Shown here: positions 8,955-17,605 of the stretch, in pieces
Layout of the letters: every line of letters begins with the position of its first letter
How positions within the stretch are numbered: the stretch's first letter is position 1
Origin: Flavobacteriales bacterium
GTDB taxonomy: Bacteria > Bacteroidota > Bacteroidia > Flavobacteriales > Flavobacteriaceae
Direction of reading: 5' to 3'
Assembly (NCBI GenBank): GCA_027023475.1
Contig: JALVVJ010000078.1
Span: 1-43,177 of the forward strand
DNA length: 43,177 nt
Made by a program: the position numbers and the translations under genes
The notes under the pieces: generated by a model
Databases searched by the model: none
What the model was told of the DNA's origin: nothing
The model's input: the letters and a program-made list of their open reading frames with translations, nothing else

Positions 8955-9830
8955 ATGCAATCCGATAGCCAATACTACGTTTACAAGCGCAACAACCTGT
9001 ATTTTTCGTTGTTTGTCAGTTTGTTTTTGATGTTGTTTCTGGTAGGCGCTTTCGGCGTGTTGCTCATCAACGGCGAATACCTCAACCGCTATTTCAAGGA
9101 AAAATTCACGCTGACCGTTTACTACAAATCGGGCACGGCGCGTAGCGAAATAAAAAAGGACGAAAAACGGCTCAAAGCCGATACCTTGGTGCGCGAGGTG
9201 GTCTTTGTTTCCAAGGAACGCGCCGCCCAAAAAGCCAAACAAATTTTGGGTCAGGATTTCGTTGCCGTGCTGGGCGAAAATCCTTTGCAGGACAATTTGG
9301 AAATCCATTTCAAAGCCCCGTATGTGGACGAACAAATCATCAAACGCTTCAAAGACCGGCTGATGCAAAACCCGCATGTGGACGAGGTGAGCTACGAAAA
9401 AACCGTTTTGGAACTGCTTACGCGCAATTTGCGCAAAATAGGGATGATTACATTGGGTTTTGCCGTGATTTTCCTGTTTGTCATTCTCTACTTGATCAAA
9501 AACACGGTAAAGCTGAGTCTTTACTCCAAACGGCATTTGATCAAAACCATGCAATTGGTGGGAGCATCCGAGGGTTTTATCATGCGTCCTTTTTTGCTCA
9601 AAAACATGTTGATTGCCGCCGTTTCGGGGCTTTTGGCTGCGTTGGGGGTTTGGTATTTGCTGGAATGGTTTGCCAACTATTTGGGCGGTTTGAATTTGGG
9701 CTATGTGCGACACAATACGATGTTTTGGCTGCTGCTTTTGTGGATTACGGGCATCTTTTTTACGTTGATCACCACCTATTTTTCGGCCCGGCGTATTTTG
9801 CGCATGCGCGAGGAGGAGATTCATTTTTGA
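8955..9830 (+). CDS. ftsX: Cell division protein FtsX (ABC-type permease subunit)
   Basis: A 291-residue membrane protein with the FtsX layout: cytoplasmic N-terminus, TM1 (about residues 17-40), a periplasmic loop of about 130 residues (with VREVVFVSKERAAQ and FKDRLMQNPHVDEVSYEK), then three TM segments in the FtsX/MacB permease domain (IGMITLGFAVIFLFVILYLI; AVSGLLAALGVWYL; FWLLLLWITGIFFTLITTYF). With FtsE it relays ATP-driven signals to peptidoglycan hydrolases at the septum. No ftsE is next to it here, so the ATPase is presumably elsewhere. Starts 34 nt after cysS. Confidence 0.92.
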   Translation: MQSDSQYYVYKRNNLYFSLFVSLFLMLFLVGAFGVLLINGEYLNRYFKEKFTLTVYYKSGTARSEIKKDEKRLKADTLVREVVFVSKERAAQKAKQILGQDFVAVLGENPLQDNLEIHFKAPYVDEQIIKRFKDRLMQNPHVDEVSYEKTVLELLTRNLRKIGMITLGFAVIFLFVILYLIKNTVKLSLYSKRHLIKTMQLVGASEGFIMRPFLLKNMLIAAVSGLLAALGVWYLLEWFANYLGGLNLGYVRHNTMFWLLLLWITGIFFTLITTYFSARRILRMREEEIHF

Positions 9831-9837
9831 TTTTTTC

Positions 9838-9868
9838 GGGCGCCCCGAACGCCGGCAGTCGGGCGCCC
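9838..9868. repeat. Inverted repeat resembling paired island termini
   Basis: GGGCGCCC at 9838-9845 and again at 9861-9868, with a 15-nt centre. Left flank TTTTTTC and right flank (on the other strand) ATTTCA match the outer edges of the GC-rich islands, which start TTTT-CAGGGCGCC. There is no T run after the stem on either strand, so it is not a standard terminator even though it follows ftsX. It may be a minimal island remnant. Confidence 0.5.
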
Positions 9869-9941
9869 TGAAATCCGTCATCCGAAGGGCTAAAAATTTT
9901 TCCTATATTTATTTTCCGTAAATTTTTAAAACCCGAATCCT

Positions 9942-12071
9942 ATGAAAACATACGATGACAAACACATCAAAAACCTGGCCTTCGTCGGTAGCCACCATAG
10001 CGGCAAGACCACTCTTGCCGAAACCATGCTTTTCGAGGCCGGCCTGATACCCCGGCGCGGGCGCGTGGAAGACAAAAACACCGTGTCGGACTTCCACGAA
10101 ATCGAAAAAGAACGGCAGGGCTCGGTCTTTGCCACACCGCTGCATACCGAATGGCGGAACTATAAAATCAACATCATCGACACACCCGGATTGGACGATT
10201 TTATCGGCGAAGTGATTTCGGCCATGCGCGTGGCCGACACGGCCTTGGTGGTGGTCAATGCCGCCCACGGCGTTGAGGTGGGCACCGAAATTATTTGGGA
10301 TTATATCCAACGTTTCCACCGCCCCACCGTATTTGTGGTCAATCAAATGGACCACGTGGATGCCGATTTCAACAAGGCCTACAACAGCATCGTGGAATTG
10401 GCCGGCAAAAACGCCGTCCTGATTCAATACCCTTACCAAACCGCCGACGGCCGTCAGGCCATCATTGATGTGCTGAAAATGAAAATGTATGTATTCGGCC
10501 CCGAAGGCGGCAAGCCCGAAAAACATCCCATCCCCGACGACCAAAAAGAACGTGCCGACCAATTACATAACGAATTGGTTGAAAAAGCCGCCGAAAACGA
10601 TGAAGAACTCATGGAACTGTATTTCGACAAAGGCACGCTGAGCGAAGATGAGATGAAAATCGGCATCAAAAAAGGTATGCTCAACCATGAACTCTTTCCT
10701 GTGTTTACGGTTTCGGCCCTCAAAAACATGGGAAGCGGCCGCTTGATGGGCTTTATCGACAATGTGGCACCCGCCGCCGCCGACTTGCCCGCCGAACAAG
10801 ACGAAAACGGCAAAATCGTGGAAACCGATCCCGCAGGGCCGCCGGCTTTGTTCGTCTATAAAACCTTCTACGAACCCAATGTGGGTAAAGTAACCTATTT
10901 CAAGGTGAAATCGGGTAAAGTAAATACCGGTGACAAACTTTACAACCCCCGCACCGGCGAAACCGAAAATCTGGGACAGCTCTACATTGTCAATGGAAAA
11001 AAACGCGAACCGGTGGACCAACTGACCGACGGTGATTTGGGCGCCGTGATCAAACTCAAATCCACCGAAACATCCGACACACTTACCACGCAGGATTCGG
11101 GTATCCGTTTGCGCCCCATCCAGTTTCCCGAACCGCGCTTGCGCAAAGCCGTGAAGGCCGCATCCAAAAACGAAGAAGAAAAACTCCAAGAAGCACTCAA
11201 ACGCATCCACAGCCAAGACCCCACGGTGGTGATTCAATACGACCGCGAAATGAAACAACAACTGGTGGGCACCCAAGGCGAACTGCATTTGCAAATCGTG
11301 GATTGGATGCTGAAAAAAGAGTTTGGCATCACGGCCGAATTTACCAAACCCAAAATTTCGTATCGCGAAACCATCCAACGTCCGGCCACGGCATCCTACC
11401 GCCACAAGAAACAATCGGGCGGTGCCGGCCAATTCGGTGAGGTGCACCTGAAAGTGGAACCCTACTACGAAGGCATGCCCGACCCCGAAGGATTTCCGGT
11501 GCGCGGCAAGGAAGAAGAGGATTTGCCCTGGGGCGGTAAATTGGTGTTTGTCAACTCCATCGTGGGCGGTGTTATCGATGCACGCTTCCTGCCGTCGATC
11601 AAAAAAGGTATTCTGGAAGTGATGGAATCGGGACCGATGACCTCGTCGCCCGTGCGCGACATCCGGGTAATCGTTTACGACGGCAAAATGCACCCGGTGG
11701 ATTCCAACGATATTTCCTTCAAAATAGCCGGCGCACAGGCCTTCAAAAAGGCCTTTATGGATGCCAATCCCAAACTGCTGGAACCCATTATGGACGTGGA
11801 AGTAAAAATGCCCGAAGACGTGATGGGTAATGTGATGACCGACCTGCAAGGCCGCCGGGCCGTGATTATGGGCATCGACAGTGCGGGCAAATACCAAAAA
11901 ATCAAAGCGCGGGTTCCCTTGGCCGAAATGTATCGCTATTCCACCACTTTGCGTTCGCTTACACAAGGACGCGGAACTTTTAGCAGTAGTTTTTCCGCCT
12001 ACGAACCCGTTCCGGCCAACGTTCAGGAAGAACTCATCAAACAACATCAAAAAGAAGAAGCCGAAGCATAG
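9942..12071 (+). CDS. Elongation factor G paralogue (EF-G2-like) lacking the catalytic histidine
   Basis: A 709-residue translational GTPase with the whole EF-G domain order. P-loop GSHHSGKT is at residues 16-23, G3 is DTPG (80-83), G4 is NQMD (134-137). Domain II has FYEPNVGKVTYFKVKSGKV, and domains III-V end near SLTQGRGTFSSSFSAYEPVP. In ordinary EF-G, G3 reads DTPGH and the His activates water; here residue 84 is Leu. The switch I RGITI signature is replaced by ERQGSV (57-62), and the usual AHIDAGKTT is altered. These changes match the EF-G2 paralogues, including Thermus EF-G-2 and the Bacteroides paralogue reported to support translation without GTP hydrolysis under starvation. This is therefore probably not the main fusA. 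Single gene with a terminator behind it. Confidence 0.9.
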   Translation: MKTYDDKHIKNLAFVGSHHSGKTTLAETMLFEAGLIPRRGRVEDKNTVSDFHEIEKERQGSVFATPLHTEWRNYKINIIDTPGLDDFIGEVISAMRVADTALVVVNAAHGVEVGTEIIWDYIQRFHRPTVFVVNQMDHVDADFNKAYNSIVELAGKNAVLIQYPYQTADGRQAIIDVLKMKMYVFGPEGGKPEKHPIPDDQKERADQLHNELVEKAAENDEELMELYFDKGTLSEDEMKIGIKKGMLNHELFPVFTVSALKNMGSGRLMGFIDNVAPAAADLPAEQDENGKIVETDPAGPPALFVYKTFYEPNVGKVTYFKVKSGKVNTGDKLYNPRTGETENLGQLYIVNGKKREPVDQLTDGDLGAVIKLKSTETSDTLTTQDSGIRLRPIQFPEPRLRKAVKAASKNEEEKLQEALKRIHSQDPTVVIQYDREMKQQLVGTQGELHLQIVDWMLKKEFGITAEFTKPKISYRETIQRPATASYRHKKQSGGAGQFGEVHLKVEPYYEGMPDPEGFPVRGKEEEDLPWGGKLVFVNSIVGGVIDARFLPSIKKGILEVMESGPMTSSPVRDIRVIVYDGKMHPVDSNDISFKIAGAQAFKKAFMDANPKLLEPIMDVEVKMPEDVMGNVMTDLQGRRAVIMGIDSAGKYQKIKARVPLAEMYRYSTTLRSLTQGRGTFSSSFSAYEPVPANVQEELIKQHQKEEAEA

Positions 12072-12100
12072 GGCTTTGACCTTTGTTGCGAATAATAAAA

Positions 12101-12125
12101 CCGCTCCGGGAGGGGCGGTTTTTTT
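12101..12125 (+). terminator. Terminator between convergent EF-G2-like gene and pncB
   Basis: CCGCTCC, loop GGGA, GGGGCGG, then seven T. Four A precede the stem, so it can also serve the minus-strand pncB transcript. Ends 5 nt before the pncB stop. Confidence 0.85.
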
Positions 12126-12129
12126 GTTT

Positions 12130-13560
12130 TTAAAACGATGAATGACGTTGGATAAGTTCGCGCCGCAGGTCGAAGAGTTTGCGGCTGATGCCCACCTTGT
12201 AGATATGCGGATTTTCGAAACGTAAGGTTTCGGGCGGAATGTGCCGCATGCGTTCGCGGCGGTATTCCGAAATACGATACGGGTCGGTTTCCAAATCCAC
12301 GCATAAACGGCCATCGCGCATCACGGTTTGGAGAAGCGGTTCGGCACGAAGGCCGACGATGGGTGTGTTTTTGAATTCGTAGTCGGGATGGAAAATGCGT
12401 TCCACCTTGTGGATTTGTTCATCGTCCAGAATGATGGCATCGCGGTAAAACAAGCCATGGTCATCGTAGATGCGGTAGAGTTTTTTGCTTCCGGGCAAAG
12501 AAATTTTGGCCACGTCTTCGGAAATTTTGAGCCGGGGCCGGCCGTCGAAAACCGACAGTTTGTAAACGCCGTCCAGGGCCGGACATTGGTAGGAAGTAAC
12601 CAAGCGCGTGCCCACACCGAAACCGTCCAGAGCGGCACCCTGCTGGTTCAAACTGCGAATGATAAACTCGTCGAGCGAATTGGACGAAATGATTTTTACA
12701 TAGTCCAAACCGGCCGCGTCGAGCATTCTGCGGGCTTCACGCGAAAGGTAGGCCATATCGCCGCTGTCGATACGGATGGCTTGAAGCCGGTGGCCCCGGG
12801 CTTCCAATTCTTTGGCCACGGTGATGGCGTTGGGCACGCCCGAGCGAAGCGTATCGTAGGTATCGACCAACAAAACCGCCCGGTCGGGATATACTCGGGC
12901 ATAGCGTCTGAACGCTTCCAATTCATCATCGAAGGTTTGTATCCACGAATGGGCCATGGTGCCCGAAACCCGTAAGCCGTAGAGCCGTCCGGCATCGGTG
13001 TGCGAAGTGGCCGAAGCGCCGCCGATCACTGCGGCCCGGGCGGCCATATACGAAGCCCAGCCCTGCGCCCTTCGTAGGCCGAAATCCATAAAGGTTTGTC
13101 CGGGACGGAGCACATGTTCGATGCGGGCCGCGCGCGTGGCCACCAGGGATTGGAAATTCAGGTAATTGAGCAACAAGCTTTCAATGAGTTGTGCCTCGAT
13201 GATGGAAGCGTGCACCGTTACCAAGGGTTCGTTGTTGAAAACCACTTCGCCTTCGCGCGGCGCAATAAGTTCGCCCGAAAAACGGAAGTTTTTCAAATAG
13301 TCCAAAAATTCCTTGCGAAAACCTTGGCCGGACAAAAAATCCAAATCCTCCGGCTGGTAGCGGAAATTTTCCAAGGCCCGGACCAAATCGGCCAGGCCGG
13401 CAAAAATCACATAACCGCTTCCGCAGGGCATACGCCGGAAGAAATAATCGAACCGGGCCTTATGTTCATGCAGGCCGTTCAAGTAGTATCCCTGCGCCAT
13501 GCTCAGTTCGTAGAGGTCGGTATAGAGCCCTTTGTGAAAGGGCGAAAATTTTTCGGGCAT
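12130..13560 (-). CDS. pncB: Nicotinate phosphoribosyltransferase
   Basis: Makes nicotinate mononucleotide from nicotinate and PRPP in the NAD salvage (Preiss-Handler) route. The 476 residues contain the NAPRTase landmarks: LYTDLYELSMAQGYY at the N-terminus, FGLRRAQGWASYMAARAA, the SHTDAGRLYGLRVSGTMAHSW segment with the histidine that is phosphorylated in characterised enzymes, and IRIDSGDMAYLSREAR. It is encoded alone on the minus strand, divergent from the polysaccharide locus. No regulator sits beside it. Confidence 0.95.
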   Translation of the reverse strand: MPEKFSPFHKGLYTDLYELSMAQGYYLNGLHEHKARFDYFFRRMPCGSGYVIFAGLADLVRALENFRYQPEDLDFLSGQGFRKEFLDYLKNFRFSGELIAPREGEVVFNNEPLVTVHASIIEAQLIESLLLNYLNFQSLVATRAARIEHVLRPGQTFMDFGLRRAQGWASYMAARAAVIGGASATSHTDAGRLYGLRVSGTMAHSWIQTFDDELEAFRRYARVYPDRAVLLVDTYDTLRSGVPNAITVAKELEARGHRLQAIRIDSGDMAYLSREARRMLDAAGLDYVKIISSNSLDEFIIRSLNQQGAALDGFGVGTRLVTSYQCPALDGVYKLSVFDGRPRLKISEDVAKISLPGSKKLYRIYDDHGLFYRDAIILDDEQIHKVERIFHPDYEFKNTPIVGLRAEPLLQTVMRDGRLCVDLETDPYRISEYRRERMRHIPPETLRFENPHIYKVGISRKLFDLRRELIQRHSSF

Positions 13561-13672
13561 AATTTGATGTTTCTATGGACAAATTTCCTGTTTTTCGCGT
13601 CAAATACCAAAAAATCGAAAAGAGGTTGCGCAAACGAACAAAAAATCGGAAATTTGGACTAAAACCCTGCGC

Positions 13673-14863
13673 TTGCATATTCGCGAACTTTTCCGTGGCC
13701 AATACCTTATTTACGGGCTATCGATTGTGGTGGCACGCGGGGCGGAATTGGCCGTAATGTTTTTTGCGGCGCATTACTTGGCCAAGGCGGTTTACGGGGA
13801 GTTGGAATACTACAAGAAGGTTTTGGAACTGGGTGGAGCGTTTTTGTCGTTCGGGTTTCCCACCTTAATATTAACTTATACTCGATCGGAGAAAAGTAAG
13901 TGGTATTTATTGTTATTTGCTACCTTTTTTATTGCGGGATTATCCTTGCTGGTATTACCCTTTTTGTGGGTTATGCATTATCAGGAACTTTGGGGAGGGA
14001 TTTTGTTTTACGCTTTGTTTTTTACCGGAGGTGTGGTTCCTGTGTATTTTCTGGTTCGTAAGGGAAGTGTGGCAGCATCAATATATAAATCATTGATGGC
14101 TTTGTTGTTTTATTCAACAGTATTTGTTTTGGTATTATATTCTGACTTTCCACAATATAGCTTTGTTAAAGCAGCTCATTATTTTCTCATTCCCGGATTT
14201 ATTATTTTGTTTTTTGAATGGAAATCGGAACACATTGATTGGAGGATACTTTTTAAATATTTCCGGCACTTTCGTTTACTCATTTTTGGTGCAGTTACAT
14301 TGATATTCAATAATCTTAGCAATATGGCTTTTTTGTACTCGGATATTTTTATCATTAAATTGTTATCTGCTAAGCCAAATCCCCAAATAGCCGATTATAG
14401 TTTTTCGCTCAATGCTGCTAACATCCTTATGCTTATTCCCATGACGTTGGTTCAAGTGGATATTGAAAAACTCAAAAAGAATATCCGTTATTTATCCCAG
14501 CTTAATCGTAAAATTTTGTACTTGATTATCCTGGCTATATTGATGATGATTCCTGCATATTACCTGCTAACGCATAAATTTTATATTCGTTATGCAGAAA
14601 CACTCTTATTATTTTTAATCATAGCCGGAGCCAAAATTTTTCAGGGACTAACTGTCGCTTTCGGAGCATCTATGCTTATACGAAAAAAATATGGCGTCAC
14701 TTTGACAATTAATTTAGGGATGATTATTACCAACGTTGTTTCAAGTTACTTGCTTTATCCTTATTTCAGATTGACCGGCATTGCCATTGCCAGTGCTTTA
14801 AGTCTTGTACTACGTTATGCTATTTTGCGTTATATTTATTCTTCCCGTTTACTTAAAACCTAA
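13673..14863 (+). CDS. wzx: Polysaccharide flippase (Wzx/MOP superfamily)
   Basis: An integral membrane protein of about 396 residues with some 11-12 hydrophobic segments and the N-terminal pattern of O-unit flippases (YGLSIVVARGAELAVMFFAAHYLAKAVYGELEYYK). It should move lipid-linked oligosaccharide units across the inner membrane. The start is uncertain: TTG at 13673 is the best candidate, CTG at 13667 is possible, and no ATG is available in the open frame back to 13568. Base composition changes inside the gene. The first 190 nt resemble the housekeeping genes; from about 13865 the sequence is strongly AT-rich. First gene of the surface-glycan locus, 3 nt before the polymerase gene. Confidence 0.85.
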   Translation: MHIRELFRGQYLIYGLSIVVARGAELAVMFFAAHYLAKAVYGELEYYKKVLELGGAFLSFGFPTLILTYTRSEKSKWYLLLFATFFIAGLSLLVLPFLWVMHYQELWGGILFYALFFTGGVVPVYFLVRKGSVAASIYKSLMALLFYSTVFVLVLYSDFPQYSFVKAAHYFLIPGFIILFFEWKSEHIDWRILFKYFRHFRLLIFGAVTLIFNNLSNMAFLYSDIFIIKLLSAKPNPQIADYSFSLNAANILMLIPMTLVQVDIEKLKKNIRYLSQLNRKILYLIILAILMMIPAYYLLTHKFYIRYAETLLLFLIIAGAKIFQGLTVAFGASMLIRKKYGVTLTINLGMIITNVVSSYLLYPYFRLTGIAIASALSLVLRYAILRYIYSSRLLKT

Positions 14864-14865
14864 AA

Positions 14866-16083
14866 ATGACATTGCAACGGAAATATATCAAGCTGTTTTT
14901 TGTTCTTCTGCCTTTTTTGTTGGTCTTCTTGGCCGAAGCTATACAAAATTTTAATAAAAGTTTATCCACTCAACTGAAATTAGCAGCATTGATTTATATG
15001 TTGCTCTATGCCCTTATGCACAAAATCAATAAAAACCTGTTTACACTATTAATAATTTTGATCGTTGTAATGGGTATGCACCTCATTCACCCCTACAATT
15101 GGCATGCAGCCATCGAGGAAATGTTACGGTATTTTTTTCCTTTGGTTGTATTGTTATACGGATACAGCATCCGCAAATGGGCATCAACATTAATTTTATT
15201 GTTTATTTATTTTGTAATAATTAATGATTTGTGGCAAATTATCAATTACATTAATTGGATTCGTGGCGTAGATCAATGGTTTTACTTTCACACCCCCGAT
15301 GGTATTCCTTATTATAATGCCACTATGGGGATATTGCGGGCTTCGGGCTTGGTGGTGTTTTTTTCCTTGTTTGCCTTTATGAATGCCGTGGCTTATTTTT
15401 TGATTTACTTTTATTATCACGGTAAATACCGGAAATGGTTCTTAGCCATAACAATTATTTCCATATTTGCCAGTTTTTCCTACAAAACTATCGGCGCATT
15501 CTTGTTTGTTTTGTTTCTGTTGTACGAAAACAAAATAAAAATTATATCCGCCTTCGTTGTATTATTAACACTTGGTACGATAATGTTCCCACAAAAAAGT
15601 TCAGAAATTGTTCAGAACATTGCACTAAGAATCCGGCTATATATCACCGAGGGCAATTCTGTTCGTGCCGAATCCTACCGGATGATGGCCAAGCATACCA
15701 AACTATTTTTAGGTGAAGGACTAGGAACTTTTGGCGGAGCAGCATCCACCAAATATCACTCTCCGTTATATAAACAATGGCATTTCAATTGGTATAACAC
15801 GCCTTGGCTAGCCACAACCGATACTTATTATCCGCACCTGTTTATTGAATTGGGCTTGGTGGGCGCATTGCTCTATTTATTATTTCTGTTGTATCCTATC
15901 ATCAACAGAATGTCTGTTCAAAAACAAAAAATCATTTATGTGATATATTTCTTGTTGTTTTTTGAGGGACTTTTTTCATTTTCGATCAATCATTTGGGCT
16001 ATTTGATGAGTTCACTGATATGGATTTACCCCTTATATAACCTCATTAAAAATAATATCGAAACAGTTACCGCCCATGAATAA
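14866..16083 (+). CDS. O-antigen polymerase/ligase family membrane protein (Wzy-like)
   Basis: A 405-residue polytopic protein with about 11 hydrophobic segments. It has a large loop after the middle helices ending in LGEGLGTFGGAAS... and TDTYYPHLFIELGLVGALLYLLF, the Wzy_C/O-antigen ligase region. It probably polymerises the repeat unit flipped by the preceding Wzx. A second protein of the same superfamily lies at 21540-22718; one is expected to be the polymerase and the other the ligase, and this one, next to the flippase, is the better polymerase candidate. AT-rich. Overlaps the next gene by 8 nt. Confidence 0.82.
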   Translation: MTLQRKYIKLFFVLLPFLLVFLAEAIQNFNKSLSTQLKLAALIYMLLYALMHKINKNLFTLLIILIVVMGMHLIHPYNWHAAIEEMLRYFFPLVVLLYGYSIRKWASTLILLFIYFVIINDLWQIINYINWIRGVDQWFYFHTPDGIPYYNATMGILRASGLVVFFSLFAFMNAVAYFLIYFYYHGKYRKWFLAITIISIFASFSYKTIGAFLFVLFLLYENKIKIISAFVVLLTLGTIMFPQKSSEIVQNIALRIRLYITEGNSVRAESYRMMAKHTKLFLGEGLGTFGGAASTKYHSPLYKQWHFNWYNTPWLATTDTYYPHLFIELGLVGALLYLLFLLYPIINRMSVQKQKIIYVIYFLLFFEGLFSFSINHLGYLMSSLIWIYPLYNLIKNNIETVTAHE

Positions 16084-17125
16084 AACAAAAAAAATATTGA
16101 TGTTGGGCAATTTACCCGGTAAAAATCCGCGTTCGGTAGGCGGGGCTACCAAACTGTTTCAAGACATTTTGGAATTTTTGCGGCAACATTCGTCTTTCCT
16201 AATTGAACAAAAACCCTTGCGCAGTTTATGGTTACCTAAATTTCAATTATTGGATTATTTCTTGTGGCCCTTTAAAGCACCCTTTATTTTCAGGCCTTTT
16301 GATGTGATTAGCATACATGCCACCTATGATTTTACTTTAACAATTGCTCCGCTTGTAATATGGTGGGCCAAGCAAATGAAAAAACAGGTTGTTTATCATA
16401 CTTTCGGAGGAATGTTGCACAAGAAAATAGCAAAGCTTCCCGGACCGGCACGCTCGTTCGTGCTCAACGGATTACGAAAAGCCGATACCCTTTTTGTGGA
16501 GACCCTGGAAATGCTTGAATGGTTCAGGAATCAAGGATTTGACAATGTGGAATGGATGCCCAATTCAAGACCGGCATACCCGGGAGTTATCCGCAACATT
16601 CCCTATCAACGTAAATTTGTTTTTATTTCACGTGTTACCCCCAACAAAGGGGTGGACATATTAGTAAAAGCATTTTCAAAATTGGGAACTTCCTACACAT
16701 TGGATATTTACGGTCCATTGGACAGGAAATACTATTCGGAACAAAGTTTCGATGACATTCCCAATATCCGCTATCTCGGTTCCCTGGATAGCAATAATGT
16801 CCGGGAAACACTATTACAATACAATTTTCTTATTTTACCTTCATTTCATACAGGTGAAGGATATCCGGGTATAATCATCGAGAGTTTTTCAGTAGGTGTA
16901 CCGGTAATTGCCACCAATTGGAGAAGTATTCCGGAACTTGTAACCCACGAAAAAAACGGGCTATTAGTTGAACCTAAAAGTGTGGAATCACTTGTTAATG
17001 CTATCTTATCAATAGATGATAATAAATATAATCAATTACGGGACGGTGCAATAAAAAGATTTAATGATTTTGATGCACAAAAAAATTTTAACAAATTCAT
17101 CAAGGCATATACTCACAAAAAATGA
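16076..17125 (+). CDS. Glycosyltransferase family 4-like protein
   Basis: A 349-residue GT-B fold retaining glycosyltransferase. N-terminal acceptor domain starts LMLGNLPGKNPRSVGGATKL. The C-terminal donor domain carries FVFISRVTPNKGVDILVKAFSKL, LDIYGPLD and the E-x7-E motif EGYPGIIIE (Glu261 and Glu269), followed by GVPVIATNWRSIPELV and NGLLVEPKS. It adds one sugar from a nucleotide donor to the growing repeat unit on the cytoplasmic face. The sugar cannot be told from sequence. Translationally coupled to the upstream polymerase gene (overlap) and AT-rich like its neighbours. Confidence 0.9.
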   Translation: MNKTKKILMLGNLPGKNPRSVGGATKLFQDILEFLRQHSSFLIEQKPLRSLWLPKFQLLDYFLWPFKAPFIFRPFDVISIHATYDFTLTIAPLVIWWAKQMKKQVVYHTFGGMLHKKIAKLPGPARSFVLNGLRKADTLFVETLEMLEWFRNQGFDNVEWMPNSRPAYPGVIRNIPYQRKFVFISRVTPNKGVDILVKAFSKLGTSYTLDIYGPLDRKYYSEQSFDDIPNIRYLGSLDSNNVRETLLQYNFLILPSFHTGEGYPGIIIESFSVGVPVIATNWRSIPELVTHEKNGLLVEPKSVESLVNAILSIDDNKYNQLRDGAIKRFNDFDAQKNFNKFIKAYTHKK

Positions 17126-17166
17126 ATTTCCAGGATTATGTAAATTAGTCTCATAAAAACTAAACC

Positions 17167-17598
17167 ATGCTCAATGCCTACTATCTTTACAGAATTGCCC
17201 ATCAGTTATATAAATGGCATATTCCTTTTTTGCCTAAATTCATTAAGCTTCTGATTTTTTTAATATACAATTCAAGCATTCCATACGAAGCTCAGATAGG
17301 CCAAGGCAGCAGATTTGGATACGGAGGAATTGGAGTGGTGCTTCATAAGCGAACAATTATTGGGAAAAACTGCATGATTGGTTCTAACGTAACAGTAGGT
17401 GGCCGTTCGGAGCATTGGGAGGTTCCGGTGATAGGTGACAATGTTTACATTGCCACAGGAGCCAAAATTTTAGGCCCCATAAAAATCGGTAATAACGTAA
17501 TTATAGGAGCCAATGCCGTAGTAATTACCGATTTGCCCGATGGTGCCGTAGCCGCAGGAGTGCCCGCACGCATTATTCGTATCAAGGAAAAAAAATAG
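17167..17598 (+). CDS. Serine acetyltransferase-like hexapeptide acyltransferase
   Basis: A 143-residue left-handed beta-helix protein. After a hydrophobic N-terminal helix region come hexapeptide turns (IGQGSRFGYGGIGVVLHKRTIIGKNCMIGSNVTVGG ... IGDNVYIATGAKILGPIKIGNNVIIGANAVV) and the C-terminal cap GVPARIIRIKEKK. It matches the catalytic half of CysE-type acetyltransferases, with the histidine in VLHKR. Such short versions are common in exopolysaccharide loci, where they acetylate sugars or lipid-linked units rather than serine. Too short to be a full biosynthetic CysE. AT-rich; 41 nt after the GT4 gene and 7 nt before the GT39-like gene. Confidence 0.82.
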   Translation: MLNAYYLYRIAHQLYKWHIPFLPKFIKLLIFLIYNSSIPYEAQIGQGSRFGYGGIGVVLHKRTIIGKNCMIGSNVTVGGRSEHWEVPVIGDNVYIATGAKILGPIKIGNNVIIGANAVVITDLPDGAVAAGVPARIIRIKEKK

Positions 17599-17605
17599 TT
17601 TTGTT

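Noticed and set aside
9838-9868. Intrinsic terminator of ftsX
   Set aside because: The stem is perfect but has a long 15-nt loop and no T run after it on either strand. Its edges match the repeat islands better.
10563-12314. 583-codon open frame on the minus strand
   Set aside because: It is antisense to the EF-G2-like gene and crosses the terminator into pncB, with a Phe/His/Gly-rich shadow translation. The same holds for the antisense frames at 4346-5539, 7301-8455 and 30406-31596.
17167-17598. Biosynthetic serine O-acetyltransferase (CysE)
   Set aside because: Only 143 residues, lacking the N-terminal helical domain of CysE, and placed inside a polysaccharide locus.
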